This document shows, one piece after another, positions 1 to 13,282 of a stretch of 64,000 nt of DNA. This DNA comes from Lotus japonicus (taxonomy: Eukaryota > Streptophyta > Magnoliopsida > Fabales > Fabaceae): positions 34,125,176-34,189,175 of the forward strand of contig NC_080046.1 of NCBI RefSeq assembly GCF_012489685.1. The letters are read 5' to 3'. A program made the position numbers and the translations under genes. Under the pieces are notes generated by a model, which was not told the origin of the DNA, made no database searches, and saw only the letters and a program-made list of their open reading frames with translations. Each line of letters starts with the position of its first letter. The stretch's first letter is position 1.

Positions 1-3000
1 TTTGTCATTAGAGAGGAATTTCTCCACTCAAAAGCTATATGTTGGCCTCATTCTCCTTTGGTTCTACTGTACTTATTTCGTTACAATTCTCCATTTGTAG
101 TAAGTTTCAGTTGAGCTTTAAGAACTCGTATCACATACAATGGATTAATGACTTCGATTTTGAATTTATGTTGTCTCAAAAAGTATATATTGGCCTCTTT
201 ATCCTTTTGTCCTAACCTAAACCTTAAACCCTAAACCCTAAACACCCATATTTAGTTGAGCTCTACGAACTTGCATCACCTTCGGTGGAGGAATATCATG
301 AGCTTAAACTTATTGTGGTACAACAAGACACTTTTTGTCATTAGAGAGGCATTTCTCCACTCAAAAGCTATATGTAGGCCTCATTGTCCTTTGGTTCTAC
401 TGTACTTATTTCGTTACAATTCTCAATTTGTAGTAAGTTTTAGTTGAGCTCTGCGAACTCATATGACATACAATGGATTAATAACATCGATTTTTAATTT
501 ATGTCCTCTCAAAAGCTATATGTTGGCCTCTTTTTCCTTTTGTGCTACCCTAAACCCTAAACCTTAAACGCTAAACCATAAACACCCATATTTAGTTGAG
601 CTCTACGAACTTGCATCACATTCGGTGGAGGAATATCACGAGCTTAAACTTATTGTGGTACAACAAGACACTTTTTGTCATTAGAGAATAATTTCTCCAC
701 TCAAAAGCTATATGTTGGCCTCATTCTCCTTTGGTTTTTCTGTACTTATTTTGTTAGAATTCTCCATTTGTAGTAAGTTTTAGTTGAGCTCTGCGAACTC
801 ATATGACATACAATGGATTAATAACATCGATTTTTAATTTATGTCCTCTCAAAAGCTATATGTTGGCCTCTTTTTCCTTTTGTGCTACCCTAAACCCTAA
901 ACCTTAAACGCTAAACCATAAACACCCATATTTAGTTGAGCTCTACGAACTTGCATCACATTCGGTGGAGGAATATCACGAGCTTAAACTTATTGTGGTA
1001 CAACAAGACACTTTTTGTCATTAGAGAATAATTTCTCCACTCAAAAGCTATATGTTGGCCTCATTCTCCTTTGGTTTTTCTGTACTTATTTTGTTAGAAT
1101 TCTCCATTTGTAGTAAGTTTTAGTTGAGCTCTACGAACTCATTTGACATACAATGGATTAATAAGGTACAACAAGACACTTTTTGTCATTAGGGAATAAT
1201 TTTTCCACTCATAAGCTATATGTTGGCCTCAATTTCCTTTGGTTCTACTGTACTTATTTCGTTACAATTCTCCATTTGTAGTATGTTTCAGTTGAGCTCT
1301 ACGAACTCGTCTCACATACAATGGATTAATGACTTCGATTTTGAATTTATGTCCTCTCAAAAGGTATATATTTGCCTCTTAATCCTTTTGTCCTACCCTA
1401 AACCTTAAACCCTAAACCCTAAACACCCATATTTAGTTGAGCTCTACGAACTTGCATCAATTTCGGTGGAGGAATATCTTGAGCTTAAACTTATTGTGGT
1501 ACAACAAGACACTTTTTGTCATGAGAGAGGAATTTCTCCACTCAAAAACTATATGTAGGCCTCATTCTCCTTTGGTTCTACTGTACTTATTTCGTTACAA
1601 TTCTCCATTTGTAGTATGTTTCAGTTGAGCTCTACGAACTCGTCTCACATACAATGGATTAATGACTTCGATTTTGAATTTATGTCCTCTCAAAAGCTAT
1701 ATGTTGGCCTCTTTTTCCTTTTGTGCTACCCTAAACCCTGAACCTTAAACCCTAAACCCTAAACACCCATATTTAGTTGACCTCTACGAACTTGCATCAC
1801 ATTCGGTGGAGGAATATCATGAGCTTAAACTTATTTGGTACAACAAGACACTTTTTGTCATTAGAGATTAATTTCTCCACTCAAAAGCTATATGTTGGCC
1901 TCATTCTCCTTTGGTTCTACTGTACTTATTTCGTTACAATTCTCCATTTGTAGTAAGTTTCAGTTGAGCTTTAAGAACTCGTATCACATACAATGGATTA
2001 ATGACTTCGATTTTGAATTTATGTCATCTCAAAAAGTATATATTGGCCTCTTTATCCTTTTGTCCTAACCTAAACCTTAAACCCTAAACCCTAAACACCC
2101 ATATTTAGTTCAGCTCTACGAACTTGCATCACCTTCGGTGGAGGGATATCATGAGCTTAAACTTATAGTGGTACAACAAGACACTTTTTGTCATTAGAGA
2201 GGCATTTCTCCACTCAAAAGCTATATGTAGGTCTCATTGTCCTTTGGTTCTACTGTACTTATTTCGTTACAATTCTCAATTTGTAGTAAGTTTTAGTTGA
2301 GCTCTGCGAACTCATATGACATACAATGGATTAATAACATCGATTTTAAATTTATGTCCTCTCAAAAGCTATATGTTGGCCTCTTTTTCCTTTTGTGCTA
2401 CCCTAAACCCTGAACCTTAAACCCTAAACCCTAAACACCCATATTTAGTTGACCTCTACGAACTTGCATCACATTCGGTGGAGGAATATCATGAGCTTAA
2501 ACTTATTGTGGTACAACAAGAGACTTTTTGTCATTAGAGAGGAATTTCTCCACTCAAAAGCTATATGTAGGCCTCATTCTCCTTTGGTTCTACTGTACTT
2601 ATTTCATTACAACTCTCCGTTTGTAGTAAGTTTTAGTTGAGTTCTACGAACTCATTTGACATACAATGGATTAATAACATCGATTTTAAATTTATGTCCT
2701 CTCAAAAGCTATATGTTGGGCTCTTTTTCCTTTTGTCCTACCTTAAACCCTAAACCTTAAACCCTAAACCATAAACACCCATTTTTAGTTGAGCTCTAGG
2801 AACTTGAATCACATTCGGTGGAGGAATATTATGAGCTTAAACTTATTGTGGTACAACAAGACACTTTTTGTCATTAGGGAATAATTTTTCCACTCATAAG
2901 CTATATGTTGGCCTCAATTTCCTTTGGTTCTACTATACTTACTTCGTTACAATTCTCCATTTGTAGTATGTTTCAGTTGAGCTCTACGAACTCGTCTCAC

Positions 3001-4812
3001 ATACAATGGATTAATGACTTCGATTTTGAATTTATGTCCTCTCAAAAGGTATATATTTGCCTCTTTATCCTTTTGTCCTACCCTAAACCTTAAACCCTAA
3101 ACCCTAAACACCCATATTTAGTTGAGCTCTACGAACTTGCATCACATTCGGTGGAGGAATATCTTGAGCTTAAACTTATTGTGGTACAACAAGACACTTT
3201 TTGTCATGAGAGAGGAATTTCTCCACTCAAAAACTATATGTAGGCCTCATTCTCCTTTGGTTCTACTGTACTTATTTCGTTACAATTCTCCATTTGTAGT
3301 ATGTTTCAGTTGAGCTCTACGAACTCGTCTCACATACAATGGATTAATGACTTCGATTTTGAATTTATGTCCTCTCAAAAGCTATATGTTGGCCTCTTTT
3401 TCCTTTTGTGCTACCCTAAACCCTGAACCTTAAACCCTAAACCCTAAAAACCCATATTTAGTTGACCTCTACGAACTTGCATCACATTCGGTGGAGGAAT
3501 ATCATGAGCTTAAACTTATTTGGTACAACAAGACACTTTTTGTCATTAGAGATTAATTTCTCCACTCAAAAGCTATATGTTGGCCTCATTCTCCTTTGGT
3601 TCTACTGTACTTATTTCGTTACAAATCTCCATTTGTAGTAAGTTTCAGTTGAGCTTTAAGAACTCGTATCACATACAATGGATTAATGACTTCGATTTTG
3701 AATTTATGTCATCTCAAAAAGTATATATTGGCCTCTTTATCCTTTTGTCCTAACCTAAACCTTAAACCCTAAACCCTAAACACCCATATTTAGTTCAGCT
3801 CTACGAACTTGCATCACCTTCGGTGGAGGAATATCATGAGCTTAAACTTATTGTGGTACAACAAGACACTTTTTGTTATTAGAGAGGCATTTCTCCACTC
3901 AAAAGCTATATGTAGGTCTCATTGTCCTTCGGTTCTACTGTACTTATTTCGTTACAATTCTCAATTTGTAGTAAGTTTTAGTTGAGCTCTGCGAACTCAT
4001 ATGACATACAATGGATTAATAACATCGATTTTAAATTTATGTCCTCTCAAAAGCTATATGTTGGCCTCTTTTTCCTTTTGTGCTACCCTAAACCCTAAAC
4101 CTTAAACCCTAAACCATAAACACCCATATTTAGTTGAGCTCTACGAACTTGCATCACATTCGGTGGAGGAATATCATGAGCTTAAACTTATTGTGGTACA
4201 ACAAGACACTTTTTGTCATTAGAGAATAATTTCTCCACTCAAAAGCTATATGTTGGCCTCATTCTCCTTTGGTTCTACTGTACTTATTTCGTTACTACTC
4301 TCCGTTTGTAGTAAGTTTTAGTTGAGCTCTATGAACTCATATGACATACAATGGATTAATAACATCGATTTTAAATTTATGTCCTCTCAAAAACTATATG
4401 TTGGCCTCTTTTTCCTTTTGTGCTACCCTAAACCCTGAACCTTAAACCCTAAACCCTAAACACCCATATTTAGTTGACCTCTACGAACTTGCATCACATT
4501 CGGTGGAGGAATATCATGAGCTTAAACTTATTTGGTACAAAAACACACTTTTTGTCAATAGAGAGGAATTTCTCCACTCAAAAGCTATATGTTGGCCTCA
4601 TTCTCCTTTGGTTCTACTGTACTTATTTCGTTACAATTCTCCAATTGTAGTAATTTTTAGTTGAGCTCTACGAACTCATATGACATACAATGGATTAATA
4701 ACATCGATTTTAAATTTATGTCCTCTCAAAAGCTATATGTTGGCCTCTTTTTCCTTTTGTCCTACCCTAAACCCTAAACCTTAAACCCTAAATCCTAAAC
4801 ACCCATATTTAG
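1..4812 (+). repeat. Satellite domain 1: mixed monomers with a 1.685-kb duplication
   Basis: Monomer starts: 256, 596, 936, fusion at 1165, 1437, 1777, 2109, 2449, 2789, 3122, 3462, 3794, 4134, 4474. The run 1437, 1777, 2109 recurs as 3122, 3462, 3794 with a constant 1685-bp offset, so about 1.17-2.45 kb and 2.85-4.13 kb are duplicate blocks. The monomers at 596 and 936 share the rare variants cacgagctt, ttttgttagaattc and aaacgctaaacc, marking a recent single-monomer duplication. Confidence 0.8.
936..1436 (+). repeat. Truncated monomer fusion (internal deletion junction at 1164/1165)
   Basis: The monomer starting at 936 is intact to half B (tggattaataa) and then jumps at about 1164/1165 into ggtacaacaagac, which normally lies 61 bp inside half A. 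Downstream it continues as an ordinary 333-bp-type monomer to 1436. Relative to two intact neighbours about 173 bp are missing, and no extensive homology is visible at the breakpoints. This is the only monomer boundary in the array I found broken in this way. Confidence 0.8.
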
Positions 4813-7800
4813 TTGAGCTCTACTAACTTGCATCACATTCGGTGGAGGAATATTATGAGCTTAAACTTATTGTGGTACAACAAGACACTTTTTGTCATTA
4901 GAGAGGCATTTCTCCACTCAAAAGCTATATGTAGGCCTCATTGTGCTTTGGTTCTACTGTACTTATTTCGTTACAATTCTCAATTTGTAGTAAGTTTTAG
5001 TTGAGCTCTGCGAACTCATATGACATACAATGGATTAATAACATCGATTTTTAATTTATGTCCTCTCAAAACCTATATGTTGGCCTCTTTTTCCTTTTGT
5101 GCTACCCTAAACCCTAAACCTTAAACCCTAAACCATAAACACCCATATTTAGTTGAGCTCTACGAACTTGCATCACATTCGGTGGAGGAATATCTCGAGC
5201 TTAAACTTATTGTGGTACAACAAGACACTTTTTGTCATTTGAGAATAATTTCTCCACTCAAAAGCTATATGTTGGCCTCATTCTCCTTTGGTTCTACTGT
5301 ACTTATTTCGTTACAATTCTCCATTTGTAGTAAGTTTCAGTTGAGCTTTAAGAACTCGTATCACATACAATGGATTAATGACTTCGATTTTGAATTTATG
5401 TCATCTCAAAAAGTATATATTGGCCTCTTTATCCTATTGTCCTAACCTAAACCTTAAACCCTAAACCCTAAACACCCATATTTAGTTCAGCTCTACGAAC
5501 TTGCATCACCTTCGGTGGAGGAATATCATGAGCTTAAACTTATTGTGGTACAACAAGACATTTTTTGTCATTAGAGAGGCATTTCTCCACTCAAAAGCTA
5601 TATGTAGGTCTCATTGTCCTTTGGTTCTACTGTACTTATTTCGTTACAATTCTCAATTTGTAGTAAGTTTTAGTTGAGCTCTGCGAACTCATATGACATA
5701 CAATGGATTAATAACATCGATTTTAAATTTATGTCCTCTCAAAAGCTATATGTTGGCCTCTTTTTCCTTTTGTGCTACCCTAAACCCTAAACCTTAAACC
5801 CTAAACCATAAACACCCATATTTAGTTGAGCTCTACGAACTTGCATCACATTCGGTGGAGGAATATCATGAGCTTAAACTTATTGTGGTACAACAAGACA
5901 CTTTTTGTCATTAGAGAATAATTTCTCCACTCAAAAGCTATATGTTGGCCTCATTCTCCTTTGGTTCTACTGTACTTATTTCGTTACAATTCTCCAATTG
6001 TAGTAATTTTTAGTTGAGCTCTACGAACTCATATGACATACAATGGATTAATAACATCGATTTTAAATTTATGTCCTCTCAAAAGCTATATGTTGGCCTC
6101 TTTTTCCTTTTGTCCTACCCTAAACCCTAAACCTTAAACCCTAAATCCTAAACACCCATATTTAGTTGAGCTCTACTAACTTGCATCACATTCGGTGGAG
6201 GAATATTATGAGCTTAAACTTATTGTGGTACAACAAGACACTTTTTGTCATTAGAGAGGCATTTCTCCACTCAAAAGCTATATGTAGGCCTCATTGTCCT
6301 TTGGTTCTACTGTACTTATTTCGTTACAATTCTCAATTTGTAGTAAGTTTTAGTTGAGCTCTGCGAACTCATATGACATACAATGGATTAATAACATCGA
6401 TTTTAAATTTATGTCCTCTCAAAAGCTATATGTTGGCCTCTTTTTCCTTTTGTGCTACCCTAAAACCCAAAACCTTAAACCCTAAACCATAAACACCCAT
6501 ATTTAGTTGAGCTCTACGAACTTGCATCACATTCGGTGGAGGAATATCATGAGCTTAAACTTATTGTGGTACAACAAGACACTTTTTGTCATTAGAGAAT
6601 AATTTCTCCACTCAAACGCTATATGTTGGCCTCATTCTCCTTTGGTTCTACTGTACTTATTTCGTTACAACTCTCCGTTTGTAGTAAGTTTTAGTTGAGC
6701 TCTATGAACTCATATGACATACAATGGATTAATAACATCGATTTTAAATTTATGTCCTCTCAAAAACTATATGTTGGCCTCTTTTTCCTTTTGTGCTACC
6801 CTAAACCCTGAACCTTAAACCCTAAACCCTAAACACCCATATTTAGTTGACCTCTACGAACTTGCATCACATTCGGTGGAGGAATATCATGAGCTTAAAC
6901 TTATTTGGTACAAAAAGACACGTTTTGTCATTAGAGAGGAATTTCTCCACTCAAAAGCTATATGTTGGCCTCATTCTCCTTTGGTTCTACTGTACTTATT
7001 TCGTTACAATTCTCCAATTGTAGTAATTTTTAGTTGAGCTCTACGAACTCATATGACATACAATGGATTAATAACATCGATTTTAAATTTATGTCCTCTC
7101 AAAAGCTATATGTTGGCCTCTTTTTCCTTTTGTCCTACCCTAAACCCTAAACCTTAAACCCTAAATCCTAAACACCCATATTTAGTTGAGCTCTACTAAC
7201 TTGCATCACATTCGGTGGAGGAATATTATGAGCTTAAACTTATTGTGGTACAACAAGACACTTTTTGTCATTAGAGAGGCATTTCTCCACTCAAAAGCTA
7301 TATGTAGGCCTCATTGTCCTTTGGTTCTACTGTACTTATTTCGTTACAATTCTCAATTTGTAGTAAGTTTTAGTTGAGCTCTGCGAACTCATATGACATA
7401 CAATGGATTAATAACATCGATTTTTAATTTATGTCCTCTCAAAAGCTATATGTTGGCCTCTTTTTCCTTTTGTGCTACCCTAAACCCTAAACCTTAAACC
7501 CTAAACCATAAACACCCATATTTAGTTGAGCTCTACGAACTTGCATCACATTCGGTGGAGGAATATCTTGAGCTTAAACTTAATGTGGTACAACAAGACA
7601 CTTTTTGTCATTAGAGAATAATTTCTCCACTCAAAAGCTATATGTTGGCCTCATTCTCCTTTGGTTCTACTGTACTTATTTCGTTACAATTCTCCATTTG
7701 TAGTAAGTTTCAGTTGAGCTTTAAGAACTCGTATCACATACAATGGATTAATGACTTCGATTTTGAATTTATGTCATCTCAAAAAGTATATATTGGCCTC

Positions 7801-10800
7801 TTTATCCTTTTGTCCTAACCTAAACCTTAAACCCTAAACCCTAAACACCCATATTTAGTTCAGCTCTACGAACAAGCATCACCTTCGGTGGAGGAATATC
7901 ATGAGCTTAAACTTATTGTGGTACAACAAGACACTTTTTGTCATTAGAGAGGCATTTCTCCACTCAAAAGCTATATGTAGGTCTCATTGTCCTTTGGTTC
8001 TACTGTACTTATTTCGTTACAATTCTCAATTTGTAGTAAGTTTTAGTTGAGCTCTGCGAACTCATATGACATACAATGGATTAATAACATCTATTTTAAA
8101 TTTATGTCCTCTCAAAAGCTATATGTTGGCCTCTTTTTCCTTTTGTGCTACCCTAAACCCTAAACCTTAAACCCTAAACCATAAACACCCATATTTAGTT
8201 GAGCTCTACGAACTTGCATCACATTCGGTGGAGGAATATCATGAGCTTAAACTTATTGTGGTACAACAAGACACTTTTTGTCATTAGAGAATAATTTCTC
8301 CACTCAAAAGCTATATGTTGGCCTCATTCTCCTTTGGTTCTACTGTACTTATTTCGTTACAACTCTCCGTTTGTAGTAAGTTTTAGTTGAGCTCTGCGAA
8401 CTCATATGACATACAATGGATTAATAACATCGATTTTTAATTTATGTCCTCTCAAAAACTATATGTTGGCCTCTTTTTCCTTTTGTGCTACCCTAAACCC
8501 TGAACCTTAAACCCTAAACCCTAAACACCCATATTTAGTTGACCTCTACGAACTTGCATCACATTCGGTGGAGGAATATCATGAGCTTAAACTTATTTGG
8601 TACAAAAAGACACTTTTTGTCATTAGAGAGGAATTTCTCCACTCAAAAGCTATATGTTGGCCTCATTCTCCTTTGGTTCTACTGTACTTATTTCGTTACA
8701 ATTCTCAATTTGTAGTAAGTTTTAGTTGAGCTCTGCGAACTCATATGACATACAATGGATTAATAACATCGATTTTTAATTTATGTCCTCTCAAAAGCTA
8801 TATGTTGGCCTCTTTTTCCTTTTGTGCTACCCTAAACCCTAAACCTTAAACCCTAAACCATAAACACCCATATTTAGTTGAGCTCTACGAACTTGCATCA
8901 CATTCGGTAGAGGAATATCTTGAGCTTAAACTTATTGTGGTACAACAAGACACTTTTTGTCATTTGAGAATAATTTCTCCACTCAAAAGCTATATGTTGG
9001 CCTCATTCTCCTTTGGTTCTACTGTACTTATTTCGTTACAATTCTCCATTTGTAGTAAGTTTCAGTTGAGCTTTAAGAACTCGTATCACATACAATGGAT
9101 TAATGACTTCGATTTTGAATTTATGTCATCTCAAAAAGTATATATTGGCCTCTTTATCCTATTGTCCTAACCTAAACCTTAAACCCTAAACCCTAAACAC
9201 CCATATTTAGTTCAGCTCTACGAACTTGCATCACCTTCGGTGGAGGAATATCATGAGCTTAAACTTATTGTGGTACAACAAGACACTTTTTGTCATTAGA
9301 GAGGCATTTCTCCACTCAAAAGCTATATGTAGGTCTCATTGTCCTTTGGTTCTACTGTACTTATTTCGTTACAATTCTCAATTTGTAGTAAGTTTTAGTT
9401 GAGCTCTGCGAACTCATATGACATACAATGGATTAATAACATCGATTTTAAATTTATGTCCTCTCAAAAGCTATATGTTGGCCTCTTTTTCCTTTTGTGC
9501 TACCCTAAACCCAAAACCTTAAACCCTAAACCATAAACACCCATATTTAGTTGAGCTCTACGAACTTGCATCACATTCGGTGGAGGAATATCATGAGCTT
9601 AAACTTATTGTGGTACAACAAGACACTTTTTGTCATTAGAGAATAATTTCTCCACTCAAACGCTATATGTTGGCCTCATTCTCCTTTGGTTCTACTGTAC
9701 TTATTTCGTTACAACTCTCCGTTTGTAGTAAGTTTTAGTTGAGCTCTACGAACTCATATGACATACAATGGATTAATAACATCGATTTTAAATTTATGTC
9801 CTCTCAAAAGCTATATGTTGGCCTCTTTTTCCTTTTGTCCTACCCTAAACCCTAAACCTTAAACCCTAAATCCTAAACACCCATATTTAGTTGAGCTCTA
9901 CTAACTTGCATCACATTCGGTGGAGGAATATTATGAGCTTAAACTTATTGTGGTACAACAAGACACTTTTTGTCATTAGAGAGGCATTTCTCCACTCAAA
10001 AGCTATATGTAGGCCTCATTGTCCTTTGGTTCTACTGTACTTATTTCGTTACAATTCTCAATTTGTAGTAAGTTTTAGTTGAGCTCTGCGAACTCATATG
10101 ACATACAATGGATTAAGAACATCGATTTTAAATATATGTCCTCTCAAAAGCTATATGTTGGCCTCTTTTTCCTTTTGTGCTACCCTAAACCCTAAACCTT
10201 AAACCCTAAACCATAAACACCCATATTTAGTTGAGCTCTACGAACTTGCATCACATTCGGTGGAGGAATATCATGAGCTTAAACTTATTGTGGTACAACA
10301 AGACACTTTTTGTCATTAGAGAATAATTTCTCCACTCAAAAGCTATATGTTGGCCTCATTCTCCTTTGGTTCTACTGTACTTATTTCGTTACAATTCTCA
10401 ATTTGTAGTAAGTTTTAGTTGAGCTCTGCGAACTCATATGACATACAATGGATTAAGAACATCGATTTTAAATTTATGTCCTCTCAAAAGCTATATGTTG
10501 GCCTCTTTTTCCTTTTGTGCTACCCTAAACCCTAAACCTTAAACCCTAAACCATAAACACCCATATTTAGTTGAGCTCTACGAACTTGCATCACATTCGG
10601 TGGAGGAATATCATGAGCTTAAACTTATTGTGGTACAACAAGACACTTTTTGTCATTAGAGAGGAATTTCTCCACTCAAAAGCTATATGTAGGCCTCATT
10701 GTCCTTTGGTTCTACTGTACTAATTTCGTTACAATTCTCAATTTGTAGTAAGTTTTAGTTGAGCTCTGCGAACTCATATGACATACAATGGATTAATAAC

Positions 10801-12602
10801 ATCGATTTTAAATTTATGTCCTCTCAAAAGCTATATGTTGGCCTCTTTTTCCTTTTGTGCTACCCTAAACCCAAAACCTTAAACCCTAAACCATAAACAC
10901 CCATATTTAGTTGAGCTCTACGAACTTGCATCACATTCGGTGGAGGAATATCATGAGCTTAAACTTATTGTGGTACAACAAGACACTTTTTGTCATTAGA
11001 GAATAATTTCTCCACTCAAACGCTATATGTTGGCCTCATTCTCCTTTGGTTCTACTGTACTTATTTCGTTACAACTCTCCGTTTGTAGTAAGTTTTAGTT
11101 GAGCTCTATGAACTCATATGACATACAATGGATTAATAACATCGATTTTAAATTTATGTCCTCTCAAAAACTATATGTTGGCCTCTTTTTCCTTTTGTGC
11201 TACCCTAAACCCTGAACCTTAAACCCTAAACCCTAAACACCCATATTTAGTTGACCTCTACGAACTTGCATCACATTCGGTGGAGGAATATCATGAGCTT
11301 AAACTTATTTGGTACAAAAAGACACTTTTTGTCATTAGAGAGGAATTTCTCCACTCAAAAGCTATATGTTGGCCTCATTCTCCTTTGGTTCTACTGTACT
11401 TATTTCGTTACAATTCTCCAATTGTAGTAATTTTTAGTTGAGCTCTACGAACTCATATGACATACAATGGATTAATAACATCGATTTTAAATTTATGTCC
11501 TCTCAAAAGCTATATGTTGGCCTCTTTTTCCTTTTGTCCTACCCTAAACCCTAAACCTTAAACCCTAAACCATAAACACCCATATTTAGTTGAGCTCTAC
11601 GAACTTGCATCACATTCGGTGGAGGAATATCATGAGCTTAAACTTATTGTGGTACAACAAGACACTTTTTGTCATTAGAGAGGCATTTCTCCACTCAAAA
11701 GCTATATGTAGGCCTCATTGTCCTTTGGTTCTACTGTACTTATTTCGTTACAATTCTCAATTTGTAGTAAGTTTTAGTTGAGCTCTGCGAACTCATATGA
11801 CATACAATGGATTAATAACATCGATTTTTAATTTATGTCCTCTCAAAAGCTATATGTTGGCCTCTTTTTCCTTTTGTGCTACCCTAAACCCTAAACCTTA
11901 AACCCTAAACCATAAACACCCATATTTAGTTGAGCTCTACGAACTTGCATCACATTCGGTGGAGGAATATCTTGAGCTTAAACTTAATGTGGTACAACAA
12001 GACACTTTTTGTCATTAGAGAATAATTTCTCCACTCAAAAGCTATATGTTGGCCTCATTCTCCTTTGGTTCTACTGTACTTATTTCGTTACAATTCTCCA
12101 TTTGTAGTAAGTTTCAGTTGAGCTTTAAGAACTCGTATCACATACAATGGATTAATGACTTCGATTTTGAATTTATGTCATCTCAAAAAGTATATATTGG
12201 CCTCTTTATCCTTTTGTCCTAACCTAAACCTTAAACCCTAAACCCTAAACACCCATATTTAGTTCAGCTCTACGAACTTGCATCACCTTCGGTGGAGGAA
12301 TATCATGAGCTTAAACTTATTGTGGTACAACAAGACACTTTTTGTCATTAGAGAGGCATTTCTCCACTCAAAAGCTATATGTAGGTCTCATTGTCCTTTG
12401 GTTCTACTGTACTTATTTCGTTACAATTCTCAATTTGTAGTAAGTTTTAGTTGAGCTCTGCGAACTCATATGACATACAATGGAATAATAACATCGATTT
12501 TAAATTTATGTCCTCTCAAAAGCTATATGTTGGCCTCTTTTTCCTTTTGTGCTACCCTAAACCCTAAACCTTAAACCCTAAACCATAAACACCCATATTT
12601 AG

Positions 12603-13282
12603 TTGAGCTCTACGAACTTGCATCACATTCGGTGGAGGAATATCATGAGCTTAAACTTATTGTGGTACAACAAGACACTTTTTGTCATTAGAGAATAATT
12701 TCTCCACTCAAAAGCTATATGTTGGCCTCATTCTCCTTTGGTTCTACTGTACTTATTTCGTTACAACTCTCCGTTTGTAGTAAGTTTTAGTTGAGCTCTA
12801 TGAACTCATATGACATACAATGGATTAATAACATCGATTTTAAATTTATGTCCTCTCAAAAACTATATGTTGGCCTCTTTTTCCTTTTGTGCTACCCTAA
12901 ACCCTGAACCTTAAACCCTAAACCCTAAACACCCATATTTAGTTGACCTCTACGAACTTGCATCACATTCGGTGGAGGAATATCATGAGCTTAAACTTAT
13001 TGTGGTACAACAAGACACTTTTTGTCATTAGAGAATAATTTCTCCACTCAAAAGCTATATGTTGGCCTCATTCTCCTTTGGTTCTACTGTACTTATTTCG
13101 TTACAACTCTCCGTTTGTAGTAAGTTTTAGTTGAGCTCTATGAACTCATATGACATACAATGGATTAATAACATCGATTTTAAATTTATGTCCTCTCAAA
13201 AACTATATGTTGGCCTCTTTTTCCTTTTGTGCTACCCTAAACCCTGAACCTTAAACCCTAAACCCTAAACACCCATATTTAG
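12603..13282 (+). repeat. Two adjacent near-identical monomers
   Basis: The 340-bp monomers at 12603 and 12943 share the same variant set: ataattt, acaactctccg, gagctctatgaac, tcaaaaactat and ccctgaacc. I could not find a difference over the parts I compared. Elsewhere in this domain this subtype is followed by the tttggtacaaaaagac subtype, so a single-monomer tandem duplication is the simplest reading. Confidence 0.7.

Noticed and set aside
256..447. A 63-codon reading frame starting TTG that recurs in most monomers, and the 62-, 74-, 86- and 87-codon relatives
   Set aside because: It is the satellite monomer read in one frame. The start is TTG; the first ATG gives only about 49 codons. Variants between monomers follow subfamily ancestry with no visible codon-position bias, and there is no promoter, intron or domain context. 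I treat it as non-coding.
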